Source: Symmetrospora coprosmae
Taxonomy: Eukaryota; Basidiomycota; Cystobasidiomycetes; Symmetrosporaceae
DNA length: 64,000 nt
Direction: 5' to 3'
Assembly (NCBI GenBank): GCA_008802785.1
Contig: VUYT01000012.1
Coordinates: 1-64,000 of the forward strand
The position numbers and the translations under genes were made by a program. This document shows positions 34,885-50,777 of the stretch, piece by piece. Numbering within the stretch: position 1 is the first letter of the stretch; every line of letters starts with the position of its first letter. Below the pieces are notes generated by a model, which worked only from the letters and a program-made list of their open reading frames with translations, ran no database searches and was not told the origin of the DNA.

Positions 34885-36745
34885 ATGGCACCACCTACCG
34901 GTACCCGCGTGACCACGGAGTCGGAGTTGCGCAACGGCAATGGCAGCAGCACTGGTAATGGCAGCAGCGGCAACGGCAGCACAGCAGCCAGACACCTTTT
35001 CTCCACGCGCGTCATCCACGACGGCTCCCAAGCGAGCGAGGAGACCGGGGCCGTCATTCCCGGCATCAACCTGTCCACCACGTACAAGCAGACCGCAGTA
35101 GGCGTGCACAAGGTGCGCCCAAACTCTTGTGGACACCGGCGTATGTCGTAGCGTCACAAGCTGATATGCGCAACACAGGGCTTCGAGTATACGCGCTCGC
35201 TCAACCCCAATCGCCTGGCTTTCGAGACTGTCGTTGCCTCGCTCGAACTCCCCGAAGCCGTCTACAAGCCCCAAATCTTCTCCTCCGAAGAGCGCACTGC
35301 ACCTGCCAACCTTCCTTCCGCGCTAGCTTTCGCTTCTGGGAGCGCCGTCACGCAGGCGATCGTCTCCTCTCTCGTCAAGAGCGGCGGACACATCATTTCG
35401 GTCTCGGACGTCTACGGAGGCACGTACCGGTACCTCACCAAGGTTGCGCCGACAGCTGGAGGAGTCAGGACCAGCTTTGTCGATATGAGCATCGACGAGC
35501 GAGAGCTGCGAGCAGAGGGGAAGGACCTGGCAGCACACCAGGCGGCACTGGAGGAGAGGATCGAAGCGGCTTTTGAGCTGGAGACACAGGTGAGTCCTCA
35601 ATGAGAGAAGAACGGGCAGCGTTAGGTTCGGTCTTGCCAAGCTGACTTCGCCTCTACCCGCGCGGCTGTGCAGCTCGTCTGGATCGAAACGCCGACGAAT
35701 CCCACCCTTCGGCTGGTGGACATTGCACTGGTTGCCAAGATTGCACACAGGCACAATGCTGTTGTGGTGGTTGACAACACTTTCCTCTCGCCTTACTACC
35801 AGAGACCGCTCGAGCTTGGTGCAGATATCGTAAGTGGCGGCTCACGGTCGCGCAGGCGCACGTTGGCGCAGGTGGTCTTGCCACGTTGACCGGTCGCTTT
35901 TCCAGGTCACCCATTCGGTTACGAAGTACCTCAACGGGCACTCAGGTTAGTGCTTTCGCAGCTGTTTGGTCCATCGAACTTGCACAAACTGATGGATCCC
36001 TTATGCCGCCAGATGTCATCATGGGCGTCCTTGTCACGCCTCGGCAGGACCTCCTTTCCAAGCTGCGTTTCTATCAGAATGCAGGTGGCGCCGTGCCATC
36101 CTCCTTCGACTGCTGGCTGGCACAGCGAGGATTGAAGACGCTGGCTCTGCGCATGGTCCAGCACGGGCTCAACGGCCTCACTCTCGCTCGATGGCTAGCA
36201 AAGCAAGACTGGGTGAAGGAGGTCATCTACCCGGGCCTCGAGGGCAGCGAGAGGAGCGTGACGCGGGCGCTGGCATGGAGGCAGCTAAGCTCGACGGCGA
36301 GGGAGAAGGTGGAGGAACTGGGGTACAGCGAACACAGCGGGTTTCCGTACGGCGGGATGGTCAGCTTCAGGCTCGACACGGGCCGAGCGAGAGAAGCGTC
36401 AGCGGAGGCGGCGAAAGTGTCATCGGATTTCCTGGCGTCGCTCCACCTCTTTACGCTTGCGGAGAGTCTCGGCGGTGTCGAGTCGCTAGCGGAGTGAGTG
36501 CGGACGGAAGGGCAGCTCTGCGGACACATCTGGCAGCCGAAGAGCGAGTGACTGACGTGCTTTCCCATTTTATCTGGCTCGCCTGTAGGCTGCCCTCGCT
36601 CATGACGCATGCTTCGGTTTCGGCAGAGGATAGAGCCAAGCTGGGCATTGACGACGAGCTCGTCAGGCTCTCCTGCGGCATCGAGGACGTGCGCGATCTC
36701 GAAGGGGACCTCCAGGCTGCAGCCCGCAAGGTGCTCAAGCTATAG
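34885..36745 (+). CDS. CYS3: Cystathionine gamma-lyase (trans-sulfuration PLP enzyme)
   Basis: Cleaves cystathionine to cysteine, 2-oxobutyrate and ammonia in the cytosol. Six exons: 34885-35112, 35179-35589, 35674-35829, 35906-35945, 36013-36493 and 36589-36745, 490 residues. The first 45 residues are low-complexity Gly/Asn/Ser. Cys/Met PLP-enzyme blocks: [76 protein letters not shown] and [20 protein letters not shown]. The PLP lysine lies in [13 protein letters not shown]. The C-terminus holds [20 protein letters not shown] and [17 protein letters not shown]. Gamma-lyase is favoured over cystathionine gamma-synthase by the typical fungal CYS3 pattern, but the two are close relatives. Confidence 0.88.
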
Positions 36746-37014
36746 TAGATCTCGTTTCTCTCGCGGCCCCATATCGCAGCTGAGTAGAGGAGAGCGCATC
36801 GGTGCTGCTGATAGAGGAATGTGCCGCAATGCATCGCTTTATCGTGCTTGCGTAGTGTGGTTATGTCCTTGATGGCATACTTATTGTCCGGATCAGACGC
36901 CGGGCCGCCCGCCACATCCTGCGTGCGCGCATCACGAGACTCGGCAGCCGCTCCACCCGGCTCGTCCTCTTTCCTTACCCGACACAGAGCAACCTTGCAG
37001 GGAACTCAGGTGCC
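36746..37014. other. Intergenic, CYS3 to alanine aminotransferase
   Basis: 269 bp between two genes on the same strand. It is likely the CYS3 3' region and the ALT promoter; nothing else was seen. Confidence 0.45.
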
Positions 37015-38991
<1,977 letters not shown>

Positions 38992-39219
38992 CAGAACGAC
39001 ATATTCTCGTTCCGCCTTGTGGCTTTGGGAAGAATGGCTGCCTCATCGCTTGAATGGCTATGCACTGCTACCCGCATTGACGGAAGCCCACCAATCAACG
39101 TGTACAGAATAATGACTACCACATCCTGCACAAATAGTAGTCGTCATAGACCAGAGAGTATGTAACGTAAGGGTATCCACACGGCTTGCTATGCATCCAC
39201 GGTATCAACTGCGGCGGCA
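38992..39219. other. Convergent intergenic, ALT1 and dynein intermediate chain
   Basis: 228 bp between convergent stop codons. No additional feature was seen. Confidence 0.45.
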
Positions 39220-41814
39220 TCAACGGCCAACCACGTTCTGGCTCTGCATGCCGTTCAGGGTCCGGCGCAGCAGATCCCACTCGTTCTCGCGCGGCACAGC
39301 CATCGAGCCAATGTCGTACACGATGACTTTGCCGTCGCTGGCGCCAATGGCGGCGTGCCGGCCGTCTCGGCGGTCCCAGGCGAGCTTGTTGAGGCCGCGC
39401 TTCTGCCCTGAGTCGTTGACGATAGTCGAGACGGCGGGGACCTGTAGCATCGTTTCACATCAGCCGCGGCGCAGATGCGGACATTTGCAGCACAGATCTT
39501 TGACACACCTCCGTATCGATGTTCAGATTCCACAGATCGAATTTGCCAGACGCGTCGACCGAGCCAAACAGCGCTGGATGTGCCGGGTGCCAGCGCGCGT
39601 CGAGAACATAGTCGTTTGCCTCTTCGAACGTATAGAGCGGAGGAATCCCGCTGTTCGCTGCATTAGCAGCTGCAGATCGGCTCGATGCAGCGCTGTGCCC
39701 AGTCGCGGCACTCCTGCCAGCCACAGACGATGTTGCGGTATGTGCGCCCTTGCTCCTCCAGAGCTTGACGGTCCAGTCCACGCCGCAGCTGAGGAAGAGG
39801 TCCGAGAAGTCTATGGGCCCAGCGAGCGGATGATAGTCGATTCCGAGGACGGGGCCAGAGTGCGAGCGGTACGTCTCGCCCTGCAGCAGCCCTGCCTTTG
39901 CGCCCGCGCGATCGTACCGGTTCGCAGCGTAGATGTTGCCCTCCTCCGTCCCGACGAGCAGCGTGGCCGTCTCGTTCCCGGCAAACGCGAGGCTCGTCAC
40001 GCTCACTTCGTCCGTCTTTGCGTGCTGCGGGTGCACGAGCTCGAGCGTCTCGTGCGGCCGCGCGAGCATGTCGAGCGCCCACGAGCAGATTGTCCCGTCC
40101 GTCGAGGCAGATATGAGGTTGTGCGCATTCTGCGTCCCCACGAGGGCGAGAGAGTACACGGGGTGCGTGTGCCCTGCGGCGCTGAGAGGAGACTTGAGGA
40201 CAGGAAGGGACTTGGCTCGCGTATCCCAGATCAGGATCTGCCCTGCGTAGGTCCCGCCGATGATGAGATTGGGGTGGAAGGGCGAGAAGGCGACGGAAAG
40301 CACATCGGACTGGAGAGCGCAGGTCAAAGCAACAACTTGCGGAGTCAGGGAGTTGCAGTCGGAGTCTGGCGAAGGAAGCTGATGCCCACCTGCGAATGAA
40401 AAACGAACTCCGGCCTGTCGACAAGGTGCAGGTTCCAGACGCATGCAATGCCGTCCGGATCCGATGCACTCATGGCATTCTTGTTGTAGGCGGTCACGCA
40501 CAGCTCTGGGTACTTGGGGGACCAGTCGAGGGAGGTGACGGACCTGTTCCTGCACCACCGCTCGTCGTAGAAGGCACAGGTGAGCTTGACGCGCTTGCCC
40601 TTTGCGGCTGAGCCTGCGTCCTCGCCGTCGCCGTCGCCGATGGTGTAGTCGCGCAAGTAGTCGTAGTCGTCATTCAGGGCGCGCTCGACAAACTTGCTCG
40701 ACGTGTCGAGGAAGCTCTGGAACTCGTTGGACGCCAGGATGCCAGCTAGGTCGGACGAGGTCAGCGCCTCGTCGCGCTTGCGCTCGGCTTCCCGCGCGCG
40801 CTGCTCCGCTTCGAGGCGGTCAATCTCCTTCTGCATCTCGATCTCTCGCAGTATCCGCGCCCGGATCTCGGCCTCGGTGGCAATGGCTGTCTTGGCCAGT
40901 GCAGCCTCGACATCGTCTGCATCGTCCTCCTCATCGTCAGAGACCTGTCCGGTGCCGGTCGAGATGCCACGCCGCCGGTCGGAGCTGCGGTCATTCTGCA
41001 GTGGGAGGGTCTGAATGGCCTTGTCGTATGTCGTCGGCTTGGGCTTGGGCGGAGGTAGAGGTGCAGCGGCGGGTGCAGCCGACGTATCGATGGACCTGAG
41101 CAGAGGCGTAGGCAAGTTCAGGAGTAGTGAGGTAACAGTCAGCGTCTCTGCAACAAGGGTCTGAGGAGGCAGAACATTGCCTCACCCTCGCGACGCTAGT
41201 TCCGATGAGGACGCCTCTCCGACGACGCTGCCAGCCGAGCCCGCTCCAGCGGTCTGTCCAGTCACCGCATCCCCATCCCGACTCGCTGCGTCTCTGTCGC
41301 TCGTGGTGGTCGTTGCTGTTGCTGCCTCGCTGAGCCTGCTCGTTCGCCCACTGGCAGTCACGTTCCCCGCGGCTGTCGGCCCAATCCGTGCAGTACCCGG
41401 CTCCCTTGGGGAAGCTCCAGGACTGACGAGGGCGCTACTTGCGGACGCGCTGTTACTGTTCCCCAGCAGGCTCGAGACGAGCTCATCGAGCTGAGCGCGC
41501 GTCGAGGGTCCCCGTTCGCGCTCGGCCCCGGCGGCTGGGGTCTGCGACAATTGACGAGCATCAGCTCTGCCCCTCGCCTCGCCAACTCAGCAGCTCGCAT
41601 AGCACATCAGAAAGAAGAGCGGTGACTCACGCTGCGCCCGCTGCTCTTTGTCTCTGCGAGCGTAGCCTGCCGCTCTAGCCTGGCCCGCTTGAGCTCTGCG
41701 AGTTTGGCCTTCTTCGCCTCGATTTCGGCCTCTGCGGGAGCGGGGCAACTCAGGCATCAAGCGGCTGCATGTGAGCGTGTTCTGTGTGATTTACGCACTG
41801 CGCCGCGACTCCAT
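39220..41814 (-). CDS. Cytoplasmic dynein 1 intermediate chain
   Basis: Scaffold subunit of the cytoplasmic dynein motor, linking heavy chains to light chains and dynactin. The first exon encodes MESRR and splices to KAEIEAKKAKLAELKRAR, a charged helix that binds dynactin p150. Linker exons are Ser/Ala/Thr-rich. TYDKAIQTLPLQN matches an LC8 light-chain recognition motif (KxIQT). A helical acidic segment (EAEIRARILREIEMQKEIDR) is followed by WD40 repeats: VTSLDWSPKYPELCVTAY, VLSVAFSPFHPNLIIGGTYA, GQILIWDTRAKSLP, LISASTDGTICSWALDML, CGVDWTVKLWRSKG and LFGSVDASGKFDLWNLN. The C-terminus is TLNGMQSQNVVGR. There are at least six exons, and the largest WD40 exon lies roughly between 39500 and 40320. 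It diverges from the next gene with only 150 bp between start codons. Confidence 0.92.
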
Positions 41815-41964
41815 GGCTTTTTGCTGCGGTCTGGGCAGTATATCTGGCTGGCTGCCAACGCGTTGGAAGCCGAGACGAGAGCCGTCACAGAGAGGGGCGC
41901 GTGTACTGTATCATATCGCCTCTCCTCCCGACGCGTTCACCATCAACTGCTGCCTGAGTCGCGC
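41815..41964. promoter_or_regulatory. Shared promoter, dynein intermediate chain and small basic protein
   Basis: Only 150 bp separate the two divergent start codons, so transcription of both must start within it or within the coding regions. Confidence 0.5.
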
Positions 41965-42513
41965 ATGATGGCAGTCATCACACGCGCAGCTTCATCTGCG
42001 ACAAAGCAGTCGACCTCCAAACGATGCGCGAGCAGTAGCAGCAGCGCTCTCGCCGCTCCTGAACGCGCCGCCCCAGCAAAGAAGGCGAAATCGACGTCAT
42101 CCTCCCTCTCGTCTGCAGCAGCCCGTCCGGCCTCCTCCTCGCAGAGGCGGAGGAAGGAGAAAGCACAAGCGCACGACGACCCAGCCCACGTCACGCGCAC
42201 CTCCGACGGCCACTTCATCGTCGTCAACAACCGCAAGTGGCGCGCGACGGACCCGCTCATCCCAGAGGCGGAGCTCGCCCAGCTCAAGCATCACCTCGCC
42301 AAAGGGCGCAGCGGGACGCGCGTCGCAAAGGATAAAGGCAAGGAGGAGGCCGACGCCGCCGTCAAGTGCGCTAGGCGGCGCACGGGCATCGCAAAGCATG
42401 GCCTCGGCGAGAGGGGCAAGCCCGAGTGGTGGAACGACTCGGAGGAAGGGAGGAGGACACGCTGGGAGGACGCGCTGAAAGAGCTCGAGGAGCTTGCGGA
42501 GGACGACGTTTGA
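41965..42513 (+). CDS. Conserved small basic protein, unknown function
   Basis: Intronless, 182 residues. The first 65 residues are Ser/Ala/Lys-rich with a possible nuclear signal (PAKKAKSTSSS) and a basic stretch (SSQRRRKEKAQAHDD). The core is THVTR-like in layout: VTRTSDGHFIVVNNRKWRAT, DPLIPEAELAQLKHHLAKGR, then RRTGIAKHGLGERGKPEWW and an acidic helical end (WEDALKELEELAEDDV). The pattern of a short beta strand, NxRKWRATDPxIPE and a helix occurs, as I recall, in small uncharacterised proteins of fungi and bacteria; I cannot name a function. Two adjacent ATGs (41965 and 41968) could both serve. Confidence 0.7.
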   Translation: MMAVITRAASSATKQSTSKRCASSSSSALAAPERAAPAKKAKSTSSSLSSAAARPASSSQRRRKEKAQAHDDPAHVTRTSDGHFIVVNNRKWRATDPLIPEAELAQLKHHLAKGRSGTRVAKDKGKEEADAAVKCARRRTGIAKHGLGERGKPEWWNDSEEGRRTRWEDALKELEELAEDDV

Positions 42514-43276
42514 CAGCAACATCATGAGTACTGGCGAGCTGCCCGTCAAAGCCCGGTCACACAACGCCCGCAAGAGCCGGACCCCTCTGGATTAGAGTAT
42601 TGGAAATTGGAAACAGTCCTTCATGCACGCGCGAATGCCTCAGCAGGACAACAGAGCTATTATGGTCTACCACGGACCAGGCGGAGACTTGTGCACCGGC
42701 GGCTTACCGTCCAACCCGTCCAATGCCTCTTCGGCCTGCGTAGAAGAGGGCAGCTAGGACGGCCTCGCGGAGAGATCGTTAACCCAGGGTGCAGCGCAGG
42801 AGCCTTCGCGGCCAGGATCGGCTAGTCCTGCCAGGCCTCTGACTGTCTTGTATGTGCCTACGATCTCCGCGAGTCTGTGCAGGCGAGGTATACCATTTGC
42901 GACAGCCAGGGTGCTGGAAGCTAGACGAGCCTGCAGATCTGCCTATATCGCGCGCGAGAGGCTGTCCGACAGGACGCACGCTTGCGTGCGTGGGTTGATG
43001 GCATCCCGGAAGGCAGCCACAGTATCGCCGCTGCGGGTCTGATTGACGTCCAGCGTGGTTGCGTCGGAGGAAGCTTGCGGCCCGCTGGACACTGGTCGAA
43101 GTCCGTTCCTAGCGCGCGCCGGAGAAGGCGTGCACAGTTAGCTGCCTGTACTGAGCTGAAGGAGACGGTAGGGATCAGCAGAATCCCTCGACAGCCGTTT
43201 GGAGGATGCATTTCCGCTCACAATGGCGGTCCGGGCGACGACGTATTCCTGCCACTACATCCCCGAGACTACGGGC
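42514..43276. other. Intergenic before SOM1-like gene
   Basis: 763 bp without a recognised gene. An 18-bp near-palindrome lies at about 42973-42990 (8-bp perfect arms, 2-nt loop); it may be a terminator-like hairpin or chance. Confidence 0.45.
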
Positions 43277-43664
43277 TCAGTGCTCGGCGGGCAAAGACAG
43301 GGGGATATCGTTCCATCTCTTGCCCGTGGTGGACGTCGCGTCGCTGGAAAGGGTCGCCTCTCCCGTGGCTTCGTTGACCGTGGCGAACGGCGTCACCTCG
43401 AAAGATCGCCCTGCGCATCTGTGCATCGCAAGGGCACAGGTCGCAGGCTCAGCCTTGAAGCGGGATGGGTGTGAGTGTGAATTCGTAGAGTAAGCAGACT
43501 GACACGGAGAAGACGCGCCAGAAGGGCTTGCAGTCGATGCGGACGTTCGGGACGTAGGTGCAGGTGTGCTGCTGCATCGCGAGGAGGGCGCACTCTGGGC
43601 TCGAGATGTCGATGGGCGTGTTGAGCGCTGCCCGGCGCGCCATGTCGGCCTTGCGGGTGCTCAT
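43277..43664 (-). CDS. SOM1: SOM1-like mitochondrial inner membrane peptidase factor
   Basis: Two exons, 43664-43504 and 43418-43277, encode 100 residues. The cysteine layout is SPECALLAMQQHTCTYVPNV, RIDCKPFWRVF and, across the intron, SVCAGRSFEVTP. The pattern C-x8-C, CKPxxRxF, CAG..E.T is what I remember for fungal Som1, a small protein required for the Imp1 subunit of the inner membrane peptidase. The rest (EATGEATLSSDATSTTGKRW) is hydrophilic. The donor is GTCAGT, chosen because it joins FSV to CAG in frame. There is no predicted membrane span. The name is from pattern memory and should be treated as probable. It sits opposite SAH1 with 233 bp between start codons. Confidence 0.6.
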
Positions 43665-43897
43665 GAGTATGTTCGGTACAGTCTGGGCTATCTGTGCAAT
43701 GCTGCTACTCGTATACAGTAGAGTACTGTCGCGAGGGCGGAAGAAGCGTGCGGCCGTCCCACTGTGCAGGCACGTGCATGAGTCGCGCCCGCTTGGGCCC
43801 TCCGCTTCTCCCATCGGGCAGGAAAGTCGCAGCTGTGGCCTCCCCCTCTTTCCCCCATCCACCCATCCCATCCTGCATCACAGACAAATATACAGAC
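43665..43897. promoter_or_regulatory. Shared promoter, SOM1-like/SAH1
   Basis: 233 bp between divergent start codons. It contains a pyrimidine-rich block before the SAH1 start (43842-43880). Confidence 0.5.
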
Positions 43898-46237
<2,340 letters not shown>

Positions 46238-46730
46238 GCGCCGCTCGCGCAAGATCGGGTCAGTCCCCATTATTGGTGAGTTGCTATGGACCGACAGGTT
46301 CGAAAATCTAGATTCAAGCTGACCCGGCCGTCTTTCTGCTGCACAGTAGTCCCACCATCGTTCTCCCGTGATTTCGTGTATTTCAACATTTACACTCGTA
46401 CACAGTGTCCTGGCCTTCGGTCTCTACCTGTCAAACGCTTCGGTTGTCGCCTCTCTAGAGCACACACCGAGCTGCCTTGTAGCCTACCGCAAAAGGACTT
46501 GAAAAAGGAGACGCTTGTCTCAGCTTCAACCGCATCATACCGTGTTGGCCCGCAGCTGTGACTGGCTTGTTCAAGCGCCGACTCTGCTCCGCCCTGCTTA
46601 CGTGTCCGCATCGCGATGACATCGCATCTTGCGAGCAGAGTGCCAGATCCGGGTTGCCACCACTTAGGGTCCAGATGCGCAGGTCTGGACAGCCACCTTG
46701 CTCATTGCATGTACACATTGCACACCCTTA
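46238..46730. other. Convergent intergenic, SAH1 and KHDC4-like gene
   Basis: 493 bp between convergent stop codons. No conserved frame was recognised. Confidence 0.5.
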
Positions 46731-48537
46731 CTACAATCCAGGCGGAGGCGGCATATTGCCATACTGCCCTTTTGCTTGTCTTGACCTATCCTCCCCTCCA
46801 TAGCCCTGATTGTAAGGCGACCCCGCATAGCCCTGTGCCGGAGGCTGCTGGCCGCCGTACGAGCCCTGCGTGGGCGTTCCATATGCGTTGACACTCGAGT
46901 GCTGCTGCGCGGCAGCCGTCGCGGGCGTTGGGGCCGCAGGCTGCGCGGGGGGCTGCCCATCGCCAGTGTACCCCTGCTGCTGGTAGTAGAGCGCCATTTG
47001 GGCATAGTAGACGATGGTTGCGGGGTCCTGCGAGTGACCCGCGTAGAATTGGAGCAGCGTGACGTCGATGGTCGGTGCGAGCGCTTGCGCCTGGGCGATG
47101 ATGTCGCCCGGCGGTCCAGAGGGGGAGCCGGCGGTGGGGGCTGGAGGAGCGGGAGGGTCGGCACTGCCTGGCGGCGGGGGAGGAGCAGATCCGTCGGGCT
47201 GCAAGGCGAAGGGAGACTAGTGTCAGAAAGGCCATGAGGAAGCGAAAGAGAGAGACGGAGCACACGCACCGGAGGAGGCGGAGCGGTGGCTCCTGGCGGC
47301 GGAGGCGGGGCGTTGTACGACGGCGGAGGAGGGGCATAGCCCTGCTGGTGGTGCTGCTGCTCGCCCTGCTGCCACTGGTCGAGCACAGCTTTCGCCTTTG
47401 CCCACTCCTCCTTTACAACAATCAGGAGGTCTTCCGCGAGCTCCTTTGCGCGGTCGACCATGATCTGCTCCGGGCCCGAGACGTGGACGTGCATGGGCTC
47501 GTCGCTCTCCCTGCCCGTCTCGTTCTCGACAAACCCGCTGCCCATGCCCTTGATCTGGACGCGCGCGGCCGTCTCGTTCTGAATGTACTTTACGAACAGT
47601 CCCTGTGGCCCGACAATCTTTGCGCGGACGTTGAAGTTGCGCAGGGGCTGGAGGCCGATGGGCAGCTTCTCCTCGGGCCACTTGCGGCGCTCGCGCGGGC
47701 CCTGCTCGGCCAGGCGCGCCTCGCGCTCCTCGCGCGCTTTGGCGCGGAAGTCCGTCACGAGCGGGGCCATCTCCATGTCGAGCAGCTCCTCGATGGCGGC
47801 CACGCCCTTGTCGAGGATCTCCTGCGACGTCGCAGAGACGTGGATGTAGAGCGGCGGATCCTTCTCGGTCGCCTTTGTGCGGTCCGGCAGCCATGTACCC
47901 TTGGTGACGACCAGGGCGCCTGTGTTGGCTTTGACCTGGATGCAAGGAAGCAGGAAGAGAGTCATCCCGCGGATCCGTCAGCTTTGCAGAAGTGGCAGCA
48001 AGTGCAGTCTCGGGAGCAACGCGCGCACCTCATCTTGGGTCGATCCGCGCGTCAGCAGGTACCTGTTCCTGCTGTCGTTGATGTCAATGTCCTTTGTAAA
48101 GGTCCCTTCGTCTGGGTGGTCCTTCTGGCCTGCAGGACTGCCCGAGCCAGACTGATTGGGCTTTGCGTACTGTGGAGGCGAGAGCATGGGGGAAGGGACG
48201 GACAATGGCAAAGATCATCAGCAAGGCCAGGCCCTGTCTTGCTTCCCGCATTCCATCGTGGCTTGCCCACCTGAGCAGCAATTCTGGCAGCAGCGGCAAC
48301 GGCAGCGTCGGCCGCGCTCAGAGCTGGGGCTGGTGCGTCCGAGCCATTCGCTGGAGGAGCGGCGGCGGCGGCAGATGATGGAGCGTCTTGGCCATTGGTC
48401 GTACCCTCCAGCTTTGGCTGTTTGTTCTGTTCTGAAGCAGCTGCAGCATCGTTCGCCCCTGCTCCTGCTCCTGCTCCTCCTGCGAGTCCATCATCCTCCT
48501 GATCCCACTTGCGCTTCCTGACCTCGGTGGTGGACAT
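46731..48537 (-). CDS. KH-domain RNA-binding protein, KHDC4/BLOM7-like
   Basis: Predicted RNA-binding splicing-associated protein. It starts MSTTEVRKRKWDQEDDGLAG (Lys/Arg-Trp-Asp start common in this family), then Ala/Pro-rich linker. The first KH-like module contains FTKDIDINDSRNRYLLTRGS, TQDE, then VKANTGALVVTKGTWLPD and LYIHVSATSQEILDKGVAAI. The second, SF1-type KH domain contains RNFNVRAKIVGPQGLFVKYI, QNETAARVQIKGMGSGFVE and PMHVHVSGPEQIMVDRAKEL. A Pro/Gln/Gly/Tyr-rich tail ends NMPPPPGL. This differs from true SF1/BBP by having two modules and no zinc knuckles. Introns interrupt the N-terminal part, the linker and the tail. It diverges from eIF5 with 682 bp between starts. Confidence 0.82.
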
Positions 48538-49219
48538 CCCTTCGCTGTCCTGCTATGCACGGCAGATGCACGCAGATGTCTGTCCTGTCTTGGACTGCTG
48601 CCTTTGAATTGGCCTCGAGTTGTATGGTTGGAGTAAAGTGGACGAGTGTGTCTGCGTGTCCTCTCCATTGCAGCTTTCCTCCTCCGAGCCAGTTCTCACC
48701 TGTGCCACAGTCTTTGCCGTTTGCTGCCTCCCTCGTCCTCTGCGGCTGCCTGCCTGCCTTTCGACCGACCGACCCACCCGCCGCCGACAGACTGACAGAA
48801 GGACGACAAGCAGAGCGAGCTGATTAGTGGACAGAAGAGACAGCAAGCAGCAGCCAGCCAGCCAGCAGCACCTCCAATTCAAATCAGTCATCATCCCTTC
48901 CTCCACCCAGGGCCGCGATCTGCATCCCCTTAGTCTGGGAGAGCCTCCGGACAGTCACAAAGCAGCAGCATCCTTGGAGCGCAGCCGTGAGCAGCGAGCG
49001 GCATCGGTAGCTCGTCGCTCCATCTGGCTGTCATTGCTGAGCAGGTCTATCCGCTTCTGCTCCCCCAGCTTTCATGTCGTTGCCCCCTTCACAATCTTGT
49101 CCATCAGTCACCATCGCCGACCTGCACCATCCGAGTCGTCCCCAAGCAGCTCCAGCTAGCATACACCAGCGTCAGCGTCACCTCTCGTACACCTAAGACT
49201 CTCTTCACACCAGAACATC
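48538..49219. promoter_or_regulatory. Intergenic and shared promoter, KHDC4-like/eIF5
   Basis: 682 bp between divergent start codons. It contains runs of CCAGC/GCAGC repeats around 48835-48870 and a pyrimidine-rich zone before the eIF5 start. No separate gene was recognised. Confidence 0.5.
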
Positions 49220-50655
49220 ATGGCGGGCATCATCAACATTGCCGGGTCCACCGGCCAGAACGCTTCAGACACGTTCTACCGCTACAAGTGCGTGCTGGCG
49301 CGGCTTGTCCGTGTCCCATGCGCACATTCGCTAAGCATGTAATCTGACTGCGCCATCGCAGAATGCCCCAGCTCCTCGTCAAGGTCGAAGGGCGCGGGAA
49401 CGGCATCAAGACCGTCATCCCCAACATGGCCGACATTGGAAAAGCGCTCGCTCGCCCCGCCTCGTACCCGACAAAGTTCTTTGGGTGCGAGCTAGGTGCG
49501 CAGACGACCTTTGACGAAAAGAACGAGCGCTACATTGTCAATGGCGCGCACGACGCCGGACGGCTGCGCGAGCTCCTCGCCACCTTCATCGACAAGTTTG
49601 TCCTCTGCGCGTCGTGCAAGAACCCAGAGACGGACCTGTACATCACAAAGGACCAGACCATCTACCGCGACTGCAAAGCGTGCGGGCACCGCGCCGACGT
49701 CGACATGAAGCACAAGCTCACCACGTTCATCCTCAAGAACCCGCCCGAGAACGCTAAGAAGAGCAAGTCCTCCAAGAAGGGCAAGGGCGACAGAGGCGGG
49801 AGCAGCAGCAAGAGCGGGGCCACGTCGCCAAAGGCAGAGGAGGACGATGGCGCCATCGAGGCCGGGTCGGACGACGAGCTCACCCGAAAGATCGAGGCGG
49901 GCGCGGCAGACATTTCGGTCGATACGAAGGAGGGGGACGAAGGGTGGAGCATTGACACGTCCGCTGACGCCGTCAAGAACCGCCAGCGCGCCCTGCAGGC
50001 CGGCGTCCAGTCGCTCCTGCAGAGTGGCGGGAACGGCGGGGACGACGACGAGGATGAGGACAGCCCGTACACGGCCTTTGAGGCGTGGGTCGCCAGCGAG
50101 GCCCGCGACGGCTCTGCCTCGGACGTCGACATCTACAAGAAAGCCGCAGAGATGAGCATTGAGAAAAAGTACAAGACGCTTCAGTACCTGGTCCAGGGCC
50201 TCTTCACGCCTACGACTATCCTGTCTGGCGAGGAGGTCGAGAAGCACGCCCCGCTCTTCAAGAAGCTCATCAATCTCGCGGGCGATAAGGGCACAGAGAA
50301 GCACCTCAAGTCCGTCCTTGGCGGCATCGAGGTCTTTGTTGGCCTCCTCCACCCGGATCTCATTCAGGACAAGACCGTCTCCAAGATCCTCATGAACTTC
50401 TACCAGGCCGACATTCTCGACGATGAAGAGCTGCTCAAGACTTGGTGGGTCGCATTCCGCCCCGCGTGCTTCAGGTAGCACTTGCTGATAAGGGATCCCG
50501 TCTGCAGGGCCTCGCACGTCTCGAAAAAGTACGTCGACAAGACGGTCTGCAAGAAGGTCAGGCGCGCCGCTGCGCCTTTCATCGCTTGGCTCGACGAGGA
50601 CGAGGAGAGCGAGAGCGAGGAGGATGACGGCAAGGACGAGGCCGACTCGGCCTGA
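49220..50655 (+). CDS. TIF5: Translation initiation factor eIF5
   Basis: GTPase-activating protein for eIF2 during start-codon recognition. Three exons: 49220-49287, 49362-50444 and 50508-50655, 432 residues. The N-terminal eIF2-beta-like domain contains the GAP arginine context [40 protein letters not shown] and a Cys4 zinc finger ([12 protein letters not shown]... DCKACGHR). A Lys/Ser-rich then acidic linker leads to the C-terminal W2 HEAT domain: [40 protein letters not shown] and [20 protein letters not shown], ending in an acidic tail ([20 protein letters not shown]). The end of exon 2, intron 2 and exon 3 were copied into two downstream tandem units. Confidence 0.95.
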
Positions 50656-50777
50656 GCGCGCTGGATCACACGTCGATCGCTTGGCTTCTTCTCGTTGTGA
50701 TCGTTTCCATCAAACCCATCTCGCATTGTTGAGTAACTAGTTTCAGAGCAACTTGGTACCGCATACACGCATCTCAA

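Noticed and set aside
39191-40399. 402-codon plus-strand open frame
   Set aside because: It lies opposite the WD40 exon of the dynein intermediate chain, whose motifs are clear; the antisense product is Arg/Cys-rich and featureless.
42973-42990. 18-bp near-palindrome as a possible regulatory hairpin
   Set aside because: Single short inverted repeat with no context; such motifs occur by chance and eukaryotic terminators do not need them.
47234-48274. 346-codon plus-strand open frame
   Set aside because: It is antisense to the KHDC4-like KH domains and explained by GC-rich codon use.
49492-50517. 341-codon minus-strand open frame
   Set aside because: It is antisense to eIF5; the eIF5 frame has conserved zinc-finger and W2 motifs.
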